This document shows positions 41,700 through 49,697 of a stretch of 64,000 nucleotides of DNA, piece by piece. Position numbers and translations under genes: made by a program. The DNA lies in NCBI GenBank assembly GCA_020025175.1, contig JAHHSM010000002.1, positions 1 to 64,000 on the forward strand, in the 5' to 3' direction. Source of the DNA: Oscillospiraceae bacterium (GTDB taxonomy: Bacteria > Bacillota > Clostridia > Oscillospirales > Oscillospiraceae). Position 1 is the first letter of the stretch. Each line of letters opens with the position of its first letter. Below the pieces are notes generated by a model. That model searched no databases, was not told the origin of the DNA, and worked only from the letters and a program-made list of their open reading frames with translations.

Positions 41700-42860
41700 A
41701 TGAGCAGATTAGAAGAACTGATTCAGGAGCTTTGCCCCGATGGGGTGGAATATAAGAACTTAGAGAACATTTTGACAATAAAAAATGGAAGAGATTACAA
41801 GCATCTAACAGAAGGTGTTGTTCCCGTCTATGGTTCTGGTGGAATTATGACATATGTTAATCAAGCGATATATGATAAACCGTCTGTGCTTATTCCTCGA
41901 AAAGGGTCTCTTGATAAACTATACTATGTAGATGTTCCATTTTGGAATGTCGATACCATATTTTACACAGATATCAACCTAACTGTTGCCTTGCCTAAAT
42001 ATGTTTATTATTATTTGCAAAGTCAACATCTAGAACGGCTTAATAAAGCCGGAGGAGTCCCCAGCCTTACACAAGCTGTGCTAAACAAGGTTAAAATTCC
42101 CGTTCCCCCTCTGCCTGTACAGGCTGAAATTGTCCGTATTTTGGACAATTTCACGGAACTGACGGCGGAACTGACGGCGGAACTGACGGCGAGAAAGAAG
42201 CAGTATGAGTATTATAGGGATAAACTGCTAACCGTTGATAACAATGTTGAACATGTTACTATTGGTGATGTTGCAACTGTAACAAAATTGGCGGGATTTG
42301 AATTTACCAAATATGTAAAATATACAGAGACTGGAAATATTATAGCCTTAAGAGGATTGAATGTTAAAGCTGGAAAACTTGATTTGATGGATGTGAAATA
42401 TATTGATGGTAGCGATTTATCTAAATTAACTAGAAGCAAACTTCATGTCGGTGACATGCTGTTTACTTATGTGGGTACCATCGGTCAAGTTGCACTTGTT
42501 GACGAAGAAGATAAATACTATTTAGCTCCCAATGTTGCGCTTATTCGCTCTACTGACGAGCAACTTTTGCCTCAATTTATGAGATATTATTTTCAGAGTG
42601 GGGAGTTCTGGAAAACACAGATAAACCGTCTGTTACAATCGTCCTCTATGCAGAATATACCTATGGAGAAAATTCGGAAATTTATTATCCCCCTCCCCCC
42701 TCTTTCTGAGCAAGAACGCATTGTCTCCATCCTCGACCGCTTCGACACCCTTTGCAATGACCTGACTTCCGGTCTGCCTGCCGAAATCGAAGCCCGCCAG
42801 AAGCAATACGAATACTACCGAGACAAGCTGCTGAGCTTTCAGGAGGTGAAAGGCTCATGA
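41700..42860 (+). CDS. hsdS: Type I restriction-modification specificity subunit
   Basis: This 386-residue HsdS has two variable target-recognition domains (~1-130 and ~190-310). They are separated by a conserved spacer (LPVQAEIVRILDNF, then three ELTA repeats and RKKQYEYYRDKLL) and closed by a second conserved helix with RQKQYEYYRDKLL. The half-repeat layout, with matching KQYEYYRDKLL in both halves, is typical. The recognition domains are visibly more AT-rich than hsdM and hsdR, as expected for domains exchanged between strains. The stop overlaps hsdR by 4 bases. The DNA target cannot be read from sequence. Confidence 0.94.
   Translation: MSRLEELIQELCPDGVEYKNLENILTIKNGRDYKHLTEGVVPVYGSGGIMTYVNQAIYDKPSVLIPRKGSLDKLYYVDVPFWNVDTIFYTDINLTVALPKYVYYYLQSQHLERLNKAGGVPSLTQAVLNKVKIPVPPLPVQAEIVRILDNFTELTAELTAELTARKKQYEYYRDKLLTVDNNVEHVTIGDVATVTKLAGFEFTKYVKYTETGNIIALRGLNVKAGKLDLMDVKYIDGSDLSKLTRSKLHVGDMLFTYVGTIGQVALVDEEDKYYLAPNVALIRSTDEQLLPQFMRYYFQSGEFWKTQINRLLQSSSMQNIPMEKIRKFIIPLPPLSEQERIVSILDRFDTLCNDLTSGLPAEIEARQKQYEYYRDKLLSFQEVKGS
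42156..42191 (+). repeat. Three perfect 12-bp repeats in the HsdS spacer (ELTA x3)
   Basis: GAACTGACGGCG is repeated three times, codon-aligned, giving ELTAELTAELTA in the helix that separates the two target-recognition domains. In the EcoR124 family two versus three TAEL repeats change the distance between half-sites, so this tract can switch specificity. Confidence 0.93.
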
Positions 42861-45800
42861 GTACCTACAACATCGTGCTTTCTACCAGTGAAAGCACCGT
42901 CGTAACTGAATATGAACCCCAGACCAAGCGCTCCGATGCATACCAGAGCGAGGCGGCGTTGGAATCTGCCTTCATCAAAATGCTGACCGAGCAGGGCTAT
43001 GAGCATATCACCATTCATGATGAAGCAGGTCTGGTAGAGAATCTCCGTCGACAGCTGGAACGGCTCAATCAGTTTCGCTTTACGGACAAGGAGTGGGACC
43101 GTTTTTTCAAGGATAAGATTGCCAATCAGAACGAAGGTATCGTTGAAAAGACCCGTAAAATGCAGGAGGATCATGTCCAGAACCTGATTCGGGAGGACGG
43201 TACCACCATGAACATCTCCCTGATTGACAAGAAAAACATCCACAACAACCGCTTGCAGGTCATCAATCAGTATGAGATGGGACAAGCAGAGGGCGCCAAG
43301 TACGACAACCGCTATGATGTGACCATCCTGGTCAACGGTCTGCCCCTTGTCCATGTGGAGCTGAAACGCCGTGGCGTGGCTCTGAAAGAGGCTTTCAACC
43401 AGATCAACCGCTATCAGCGGGACAGCTTCTGGGCCGGGTCTGGGCTCTATGAGTATGTCCAGATCTTCGTGATCTCCAACGGTACCCACACCAAATATTA
43501 TTCTAATACCACCCGGTTCAGCCACATCAAGGAGAACGAAGGTAGCCAACGCAGCCGCAGCAAAAAGACATCCAACAGCTTTGAGTTCACCAGCTTCTGG
43601 GCGGACGCAAACAACCATACTATTCCTGATCTTGTGGACTTCACCAAGACTTTTTTTGCCAAACACACCCTGCTGAACATCCTGACAAGGTACTGCGTAT
43701 TCACCTCTGAGGAACTGCTGCTGGTCATGCGACCCTATCAGATTGTAGCGACTGAGCGAATTCTGAACCGCATTGAGGTATCCACCAACTACAAAAAGAT
43801 GGGTACGCTGGAAGCCGGTGGCTACATCTGGCACACCACCGGCAGCGGCAAGACCCTGACCTCTTTTAAGACGGCCCAGCTTGCCACCAGACTGCCCTAC
43901 ATCGACAAGGTGCTGTTCGTGGTGGACCGTAAGGATCTGGACTACCAGACCATCAAGGAATACGATCGCTTTGAAAAGGGGGCAGCCAACGGAAACAAGA
44001 GCACGGCGGTCTTGCAGCGTCAGCTGGAGGACACCACCTCGAAGATCATCGTGACCACCATCCAGAAGTTGGATGTGTTCATCACCAAGAATCCCCAGCA
44101 TCCCATTCGGGACAAGCACATTGTTCTGGTGTTTGATGAATGTCACCGCAGCCAGTTCGGAGATATGCACAGCCGTATTGTGGGCGGCATCATCAAAAAA
44201 GGCGAAAAGGTTATCAAGGTGGATCGTTACTTCAAGAACTACCATATTTTCGGCTTCACCGGAACCCCGATTTTCTCCGTCAATGCCGGCACCGGGCGCA
44301 ACCCAAACCTTCGGACCACCGCCCAGGCCTTTGGTGATAAGCTCCATACTTACACGATTGTGGATGCGATCAACGACGGAAATGTGCTGCCCTTCCGCAT
44401 CGACTACATTGATACGGTGAAGCAGAAGGATGGTCGAAAGGATAAGCAGGTAAAGGGCATCGACACGGAAGAAGCTCTGTCTGCACCGGAGCGGATCACA
44501 GAAGTTTCCAAGTATATTCTGGAACACTTCAACCAAAAGACCGTCCGTAATTCTTATTACAGCCTCAAGGGTCAGCGGGTAAACGGATTCAACTCCATGT
44601 TTGCTGTTAGCTCCATCCCTGTATGCAAGAAATATTATCTGGAACTGAAAAAGCAGATTGCCGAACAGCACCGAGATCTGACCATTGCCACGATTTTCTC
44701 CTTTGCTCCCAACGAGGAGGACAGTGCAGACGGCATTCTGGACAACGAGAGCTTTGACACGGACGGTTTGGATCAGAACTCCCGTGACTTTTTGGAAATG
44801 GCCATTGATGATTACAACAAGAAGTTTAAGGCCAACTTCGACACCTCCAGCAAGGGCTTTCAGGACTATTACAAGGATCTCTCGGACAAGGTGAAAAAGC
44901 GCCAGGTAGATCTGTTAATCGTGGTCAATATGTTCCTCACCGGCTTCGACGCTACCACTCTCAATACTCTGTGGGTTGATAAAAACTTGAAAATGCACGG
45001 CTTGATTCAGGCGTTTTCCAGAACGAACCGCATTCTGAACTCCGTCAAGACCTTTGGCAATATCGTCTGTTTCCGCAATCTGGAACAGGAAACCAATGAT
45101 GCCATTGCTCTGTTCGGTGACAAGGATGCAAATGGTATTGTTCTCCTCAAATCTTATGAGGATTATTACTTTGGCTGCACCGATGATAAAGGCAGAGATT
45201 TACCAGGCTATGAGGATCGAGTGGAAGAACTGCTGCATCGTTTCCCTTTGGGTCAGCCCATCATTGGCGAGCAGAACGAAAAGGATTTCATTGTCCTATT
45301 CGGCAATATCCTTCGCCTCCGCAATATCCTGTCAGCCTTTGACCGCTTTGCTGGGAATGAGCTTCTGGCACCCATTGACTTCCAGGACTACACCGGTATG
45401 TATCATGACCTCCATGAGAAATACAAGCGTCCCGATGGTGAGAAAGACAGTATTCTGGACGACGTTGTCTTTGAAATGGAGCTGGTCAGGCAGGTAGAGG
45501 TCAACATCGACTACATTCTCATGCTGGTGGCCAAGTATCACGATGGCAACTGTGAGGACAAGGAAATTCTGGTGGCAATCGATAAGGCGATCAAGTCCAG
45601 CTTGCAGCTTCGCTCTAAAAAGGAACTCATTGAGCACTTCATTGATACCATCAATACCAGTACGGACGTCAATTCCGATTGGGCCAAATTCGTCCGTGAG
45701 CAGCGAGAAACAGATATTGCAGAGCTGATTCAGACCGAGAAGCTGAAGCCGGAAGAAACCAGAAAATTTGTGGATAACGCTTTCCGTGATGGTGTTCTGA

Positions 45801-45961
45801 AAACCACGGGAACTGATGTAGATCAGATCTTGCCGCCTGTCTCCCGTTTCAGCGGTGGTGGTAAGCGAGTGCAAAAGAAGCAGACCGTCATTGAAAAGCT
45901 GAAAGCATTTTTTGAGAAGTATTTTGGACTGCTAAGTACGGATGACCGGATTATAAAATAA
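42857..45961 (+). CDS. hsdR: Type I restriction-modification restriction subunit
   Basis: This 1034-residue protein has the HsdR layout. An N-terminal PD-(D/E)XK-type nuclease region has GLPLVHVELKRRG near residue 170. An SF2 motor follows with Walker A TTGSGKT (~residues 328-334), VFDECHRSQFGD (motif II), FGFTGTP (motif III) and QAFSRTNRIL (motif VI), then a C-terminal helical domain. It translocates and cuts unmethylated DNA. It looks intact, so the system is probably active. Translation is coupled to hsdS by an ATGA overlap. Confidence 0.95.
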   Translation: MSTYNIVLSTSESTVVTEYEPQTKRSDAYQSEAALESAFIKMLTEQGYEHITIHDEAGLVENLRRQLERLNQFRFTDKEWDRFFKDKIANQNEGIVEKTRKMQEDHVQNLIREDGTTMNISLIDKKNIHNNRLQVINQYEMGQAEGAKYDNRYDVTILVNGLPLVHVELKRRGVALKEAFNQINRYQRDSFWAGSGLYEYVQIFVISNGTHTKYYSNTTRFSHIKENEGSQRSRSKKTSNSFEFTSFWADANNHTIPDLVDFTKTFFAKHTLLNILTRYCVFTSEELLLVMRPYQIVATERILNRIEVSTNYKKMGTLEAGGYIWHTTGSGKTLTSFKTAQLATRLPYIDKVLFVVDRKDLDYQTIKEYDRFEKGAANGNKSTAVLQRQLEDTTSKIIVTTIQKLDVFITKNPQHPIRDKHIVLVFDECHRSQFGDMHSRIVGGIIKKGEKVIKVDRYFKNYHIFGFTGTPIFSVNAGTGRNPNLRTTAQAFGDKLHTYTIVDAINDGNVLPFRIDYIDTVKQKDGRKDKQVKGIDTEEALSAPERITEVSKYILEHFNQKTVRNSYYSLKGQRVNGFNSMFAVSSIPVCKKYYLELKKQIAEQHRDLTIATIFSFAPNEEDSADGILDNESFDTDGLDQNSRDFLEMAIDDYNKKFKANFDTSSKGFQDYYKDLSDKVKKRQVDLLIVVNMFLTGFDATTLNTLWVDKNLKMHGLIQAFSRTNRILNSVKTFGNIVCFRNLEQETNDAIALFGDKDANGIVLLKSYEDYYFGCTDDKGRDLPGYEDRVEELLHRFPLGQPIIGEQNEKDFIVLFGNILRLRNILSAFDRFAGNELLAPIDFQDYTGMYHDLHEKYKRPDGEKDSILDDVVFEMELVRQVEVNIDYILMLVAKYHDGNCEDKEILVAIDKAIKSSLQLRSKKELIEHFIDTINTSTDVNSDWAKFVREQRETDIAELIQTEKLKPEETRKFVDNAFRDGVLKTTGTDVDQILPPVSRFSGGGKRVQKKQTVIEKLKAFFEKYFGLLSTDDRIIK

Positions 45962-45968
45962 CTGTAAT

Positions 45969-46115
45969 CTATACACAGACTCTACTGCACCCAATCTTTG
46001 CCTCATACACAGCTGCATGATTCTCATAGACCACAAACATATCTACAGGAAGGTTTGTCTCTGTACTTTTAAAGACAGGCTCTTCATAGAAGAATTCATC
46101 CACATTGATATTCAT
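45969..46115 (-). CDS. Short hypothetical protein (48 residues)
   Basis: A minus-strand frame gives MNINVDEFFYEEPVFKSTET and a further 28 residues, with an AAGGAA ribosome site 9 bases before its ATG. I do not recognise the family. The abrupt end beside hsdR suggests it may be the start of a longer gene removed by rearrangement. It could also be spurious. Confidence 0.4.
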   Translation of the reverse strand: MNINVDEFFYEEPVFKSTETNLPVDMFVVYENHAAVYEAKIGCSRVCV

Positions 46116-46531
46116 TTTTTTAATTCCTTTCAATACGATATTTGAAAGCAAAAAAGCGCAGTACAGGTCATACTCCTATACTACGCGAGAATATCATAGT
46201 CCATTGTTGCGCCAAGCATCGAAAAAGCGTATATTAATCCTGTCGGCGCGGGGAATCCCGTTGTATAGATAGAAAGCTTAACCTCAATAAATAGATACAT
46301 TCGGAAAAATGGGTCACATCCAGAGTTGACAGCATATTCAATGCGTGGTATTATCCCCCATAAATTACGAAGTATGATTAACCAAACGAAGACATTTGCG
46401 AAAAAGACAGTTATTCCATTTCATGGGTATAACTGTCTTTTTTTATATTTATATTTTCATATCCCCGCGCTCCATCGCTGGAAAATTATTTAAATCGAAT
46501 TTTCTGATTTTTAATATAGGAGGTGATGTGT
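46116..46531. other. AT-rich intergenic region inside the element
   Basis: This stretch holds a bidirectional terminator-like hairpin at 46403-46440 (12-bp stem 46403-46414 with 46429-46440, then T-run). It also has an imperfect inverted repeat near 46154-46192. I see no supported gene here. Confidence 0.5.
46403..46446 (+). terminator. Terminator between the hsd operon and the conjugative remnant
   Basis: The 12-bp stem 46403-46414/46429-46440 is followed by seven T-rich bases. Confidence 0.75.
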
Positions 46532-46636
46532 ATGCTGTATTTTTTAATTTTTTCTTATAATGTTTTTAATCAGCATACTTGTCCTTTGATGTACGCCTCT
46601 AGCGATGAGATTCCAAGCTGTATAAGCGTTGGTTGA
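46532..46636 (+). CDS. 34-residue leader peptide upstream of an XRE regulator
   Basis: A perfect AGGAGGTGATG ribosome site precedes this short frame (MLYFLIFSYNVFNQHTCPLM, then 14 residues). It ends one base before the ATG of the following regulator, which has no ribosome site of its own. This suggests translational coupling. The peptide sequence itself is unfamiliar. Confidence 0.5.
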   Translation: MLYFLIFSYNVFNQHTCPLMYASSDEIPSCISVG

Positions 46637-46637
46637 T

Positions 46638-47021
46638 ATGTGTAATTCTGAGCGTAATAGCTCTCGCTCAAAAGTAGGAAGTATAGATATTGTGGAAGAA
46701 CCTCTGAATTTTCAGAAGGTATTTTTCAAGAAGGTAACGGAGAAACGTAAGGAACTAAACATCTTTCAAGAAGAACTTGCACAACGTGCCGAGGTATCTG
46801 TAGATACTATCAAGCGCTATGAGCGTGATGTGGCAAAAAATATCTACTTTAATACAGCTTGCCGCATTGCTGCAGCGTTGAAGATAGCCTTGGGATCTTG
46901 GCTTCCAGCAGCTTATTTCGAAAATCCTGTTTTAATTAATTATGCTATTCAGCATTTAGAATCAATTTCTACAGATGTTCATAAAATGCGTGAGCTTTTG
47001 GAAAATGAAGTGGAAAGATAA
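46638..47021 (+). CDS. XRE-family transcriptional regulator
   Basis: This 127-residue protein has a helix-turn-helix at about residues 30-85 (RKELNIFQEELAQRAEVSVD, TIKRYERDVAKNIYF), followed by a helical tail. Such regulators control conjugative and phage-like elements. Its translation probably depends on the upstream 34-residue frame. It is followed by an inverted repeat at 47045-47066 that could be its operator. Confidence 0.8.
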   Translation: MCNSERNSSRSKVGSIDIVEEPLNFQKVFFKKVTEKRKELNIFQEELAQRAEVSVDTIKRYERDVAKNIYFNTACRIAAALKIALGSWLPAAYFENPVLINYAIQHLESISTDVHKMRELLENEVER

Positions 47022-47044
47022 TTTTTTTCAATAAATAGTGAAAG

Positions 47045-47066
47045 GGTTACACTTTAAGGTGTAACC
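47045..47066. promoter_or_regulatory. Inverted repeat, possible operator
   Basis: GGTTACAC (47045-47052) and GTGTAACC (47059-47066) are a perfect 8-bp dyad with no T-run. It lies directly after the XRE gene and upstream of the next gene, so an operator is plausible. Confidence 0.45.
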
Positions 47067-47179
47067 TCTTCACTGGTGCAGTGTATCATTTGAGATTATA
47101 CTGAGAGTAGATCATGATCAGAATGGCTGTGGGTCGATCATCCCACAACAATTTTATCAAATTTAAGGAGGAAAACTCT

Positions 47180-47497
47180 ATGAAACTGAATGAACTTATT
47201 ATTGACCCTAAGAGCCTGGGCAACAAGCTTTGGCTTGTGGATGTAGGTCTTGCTTATGTGTATGCCAATGGACAGCGCACGGATGCTATCTCCGGTTATC
47301 GCTATACCATCGCCCTTCCTGAAAAGGGTCTGGATAAAATTAATATCAAGATTGACGGCGATCAGCGGATGGATTCGCCTAATGGATATACGGAGGTTCG
47401 TTTTGATGGACTTGAGGTGTTTTTGCAGTGATCTCGCGGCGATTACATTGTTGCGGGTCGTGCCACAGGCATCCATTCTGTAAACAGTAAAAATTAA
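47180..47497 (+). pseudogene. Small conjugative-element-type protein cut short by an in-frame TGA
   Basis: AAGGAGGAAAACTCT precedes the ATG at 47180. The frame gives 83 residues (MKLNELIIDPKSLGNKLWLV... ending EVFLQ) to a TGA at 47429-47431. The same frame then continues for 21 sensible codons (SRGDYIVAGRATGIHSVNSK) to TAA at 47497, as though a TGG tryptophan codon had become TGA. The family looks like accessory proteins next to rep genes of Firmicute conjugative elements; function unknown. The 83-residue form may still be made. Confidence 0.55.
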
Positions 47498-47527
47498 TGC
47501 ATGGGCGGCGGTGGCGGCAGCGCCGCC

Positions 47528-47562
47528 GTTGCCATAAGGGTTAGTATTACCCTTATGGCAAC
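47528..47562 (+). other. CRESS-type rolling-circle origin hairpin (nonanucleotide TAGTATTAC)
   Basis: A perfect 13-bp stem (47528-47540 with 47550-47562) displays a 9-nt loop TTAGTATTA. The nonanucleotide TAGTATTAC (47542-47550) is the nick-site motif of circovirus/geminivirus-type origins. GGCGGC/GGTGGC/GGCAGC iterations (about 47504-47520) directly upstream could be Rep-binding repeats. The next gene is a remnant Rep with an SF3-type helicase. Structure is seen directly; origin function is inferred. Confidence 0.75.
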
Positions 47563-47595
47563 CATGTAGCATGTAGCACAACAAAGGAGGTTATT

Positions 47596-47998
47596 ATGAA
47601 TAATAATGCGATCTTCCGTCCGAAAAGGAGGAAGAGGCACCAGAAATGTTCAAGCTTATTCAAAATCTCCGGGCAGGTGAACCCATTATGGAGATTTTAG
47701 AGGAAAATCCTAAGCTGGCATTTAAAATCCGTGATATCGAGGTGTTGCGCCAAACGATTTTAGCAGAGAAGTACAGTGTGGAACTCCGGCATGTGGATGT
47801 GAGCTATATTTACGGAAGCACCGGAACGGGCAAGACCTGGGGTATCTTCAAGCAGAATGAGGCCAAAGAAATTTTCCGCATTACCAACTATAACGGAGGA
47901 AACGGTGTCCGCTTTGATGCTTATCACTGTCAGGATATTCTGGTGTTTGAGGAATTTCATGGGCAGATTCCCATTGCGGATATGCTGAATTATTTGTA
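47596..47998 (+). pseudogene. Remnant of a CRESS/RCR-type replication initiator (Rep)
   Basis: A good AAAGGAGG and ATG at 47596 begin a short frame (MNNNAIF...). A shift or deletion near 47620 leads into the C-terminal half of Rep, readable from 47646: LRAGEPIMEILEENPKLAFK, Walker A YGSTGTGKT, RITNYNGGNGVRFDAYH, VFEEFHGQIPIADMLNYL. This fits the SF3-like helicase of CRESS-type bacterial Reps. The N-terminal HUH nickase is missing, and the C-terminus is cut at MLNYL, where sequence passes directly into an FtsK-like gene. It cannot be functional. Confidence 0.8.
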
Positions 47999-48842
47999 GT
48001 TCTGGGAACTCCCTCAAACAGTGCGGTAACTAGAGAGGAACTGCTGAAAACAGGGCTTGTAAACAACGCAGGAGAAGTCCCCGTTCTGATTTCTAAGAAA
48101 AACGATCCGGAAAATTCCAGATTGATGATTTTAGAATTTGATCCTTGCGGAATACCACTGAGCGAATGGGAAGATAAGCAAGCACACATCGAGGCTGCAT
48201 TGAATATTACCATTGCAAAGATATTCTGGCGTAACGGGAAGAAAATCATTTGCGTTTATGCTGTCCCTGCAAAGGATGACTTTGCAGAAATACTCCCTTG
48301 GAAAGAAGAATATCTTTCTTCGCGGAACTTTACATTAGTGCTTGGTGAAAGCATGATCGGAACTGTAACTGTCAGTCTGACACGCACCCCGCATATCTTG
48401 TTGGGCGGCTCTGCCGGCAGTGGGAAAAGTGTGCTGCTGAAATTGATGCTGATGCAGGCGTTGAAAAAGGGTGCAAATGTATATATTGCGGATTTTAAGG
48501 GAGGTGTGGATTTTCCACCTATTTGGCATCAAAAATGCCGGATGTGCTTTGAGGAGCAGGATTTGCTGGATCTGCTGAGCAAACTTGCAGACGAATTGCA
48601 GCATTGCAAGGAATTGTTTAGCATGATCGGATGCCAATATTCTGCCGGGTCAAATCAAGAACAATATGGATTGCTGCATCTGCGGCAGGGCGGATAACGT
48701 GCTGTCCCGGATCATTCTGGACAATACCGCTGCTGCAGATATGATCCCCAAAGATACCAGCGGACGATTTCTCCTTCAGGATGGAACAATATTTCGGGCC
48801 TATTGGTTTGAGGAATCCACACTACGGACAGGCCACAGCTAA
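47996..48842 (+). pseudogene. Remnant of a conjugative FtsK/SpoIIIE-type DNA translocase
   Basis: From 47996 a frame reads VLGTPSNSAVTREELLKTGL and on through EFDPCGIPLSEWEDKQAHIE, Walker A GGSAGSGKS and IADFKGGVDFPPIWHQKCRM. These are the coupling-protein features of TcpA/FtsK-like transfer proteins. The N-terminal membrane part is absent. Near 48640 a deletion and frameshift occur; another frame resumes with GRADNVLSRIILDNTAAADM and GRFLLQDGTIFRAYWF, the normal C-terminus, to TAA at 48842. The Walker B region is lost. A start at 48122 (TTG) or 48125 could make a partial product of no evident use. Confidence 0.82.
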
Positions 48843-48928
48843 TGGTCCTCAGCTATTTTACCAAGATAGGCATATCTGTGCATCCTGCATCATAGGATAA
48901 AACACAGAACAGGGAGGTGGTCAAGCCA

Positions 48929-49129
48929 TTGAAAAAAGTAAAACTGAATTATCGGTTTCACAATCCGAATACGGTGGAGACCACCGCCGATTACATAGCG
49001 AAGATTTTTGTAGAGTCAAATCGCAGAAAAGTGGAATCTCTTCTGAGCCATCATCAAACTGTCCAAAAAGAATCCATACAAAAAGAGGATCCTGCGCTTG
49101 TACATACGCCGGATAAGGAAGTCATTTAG
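48929..49129 (+). CDS. Small conjugative-element protein of unknown function
   Basis: This 66-residue protein begins at TTG 48929, with GGGAGG about 11 bases upstream (GTG at 48917 lies in that site). KKVKLNYRFHNPNTVETTAD and YIAKIFVESNRRKVE match short accessory proteins found after the ftsK-like gene in Firmicute conjugative elements. Function is unknown. It is the last recognisable piece of the transfer module. Confidence 0.6.
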   Translation: MKKVKLNYRFHNPNTVETTADYIAKIFVESNRRKVESLLSHHQTVQKESIQKEDPALVHTPDKEVI

Positions 49130-49268
49130 AAAACACGAAAATGTTTCATCCGGCAATGCAAGGCGATACAAAAAAGAATTCCCAGAAAGGTTCAAATCAG
49201 AATAAACTTAACAGTCAGGCTCTGAGAGGACACTCAGGGTCTTTGTTTATCAAATTTTGAAAAGCATC

Positions 49269-49319
49269 TTGACTGCCGAGAACTACAGATGTAGTATATG
49301 TGTAGATACTACAGATGTA
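49269..49319 (+). promoter_or_regulatory. BlaI-regulated promoter with two TACA-N2-TGTA operators
   Basis: TTGACT (49269-49274) and TAGTAT (49292-49297), 17 bp apart, form the promoter. Two perfect copies of TACAGATGTA lie at 49284-49293 (in the spacer and -10) and 49310-49319 (start-site side). This is the operator pattern of BlaI/MecI repressors, so the blaI-like gene downstream probably represses itself. Confidence 0.85.
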
Positions 49320-49331
49320 GGAGGCGACGAG

Positions 49332-49694
49332 ATGAAGTTATCCGAAAGAGAATGGACGGTTCTGGATGCCCTCTGGAAAACGGGAGAAGCAGAACTGGGA
49401 GCGATCGTAGAGATGCTCCTGCCTGCTACAGGCTGGAACCGCAACACTGTCCTGACATACCTGACCCGCATGGAAGCCAAAGGATTGGTGACCATTAAAA
49501 AAGATGCAGCACCCCACAGGTATCTGGCCAGCCTGAATCGAGAAGACTGTCAGGCGCAGGCTCGTCAGAGTTTTTTGAAGCGGGTGTACAGAGGTTCTGC
49601 CAGCGATATGATTGCAGCATTTCTCAAGGAAGAGCCCATATCACAAGAGGATCGGGATCATCTGCGGAAGCTGCTGGATGAAATGGAGGTGTAA
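49332..49694 (+). CDS. BlaI/MecI-family repressor
   Basis: This 120-residue protein has the BlaI winged-helix domain (LSEREWTVLDALWKTGEAEL, WNRNTVLTYLTRMEAKGLV). A C-terminal dimerisation/cleavage region follows (SFLKRVYRGSASDMIAAFL). Such repressors are inactivated by an M56 membrane protease when it senses its ligand; that partner is encoded 3 bases downstream. The start at 49332 follows GGAGG. No beta-lactamase gene is nearby. Confidence 0.92.
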   Translation: MKLSEREWTVLDALWKTGEAELGAIVEMLLPATGWNRNTVLTYLTRMEAKGLVTIKKDAAPHRYLASLNREDCQAQARQSFLKRVYRGSASDMIAAFLKEEPISQEDRDHLRKLLDEMEV

Positions 49695-49697
49695 TCT

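Noticed and set aside
42839..44671. 610-residue open frame antisense to hsdR
   Set aside because: hsdR motifs are intact on the plus strand; the antisense frame has no recognisable domain.
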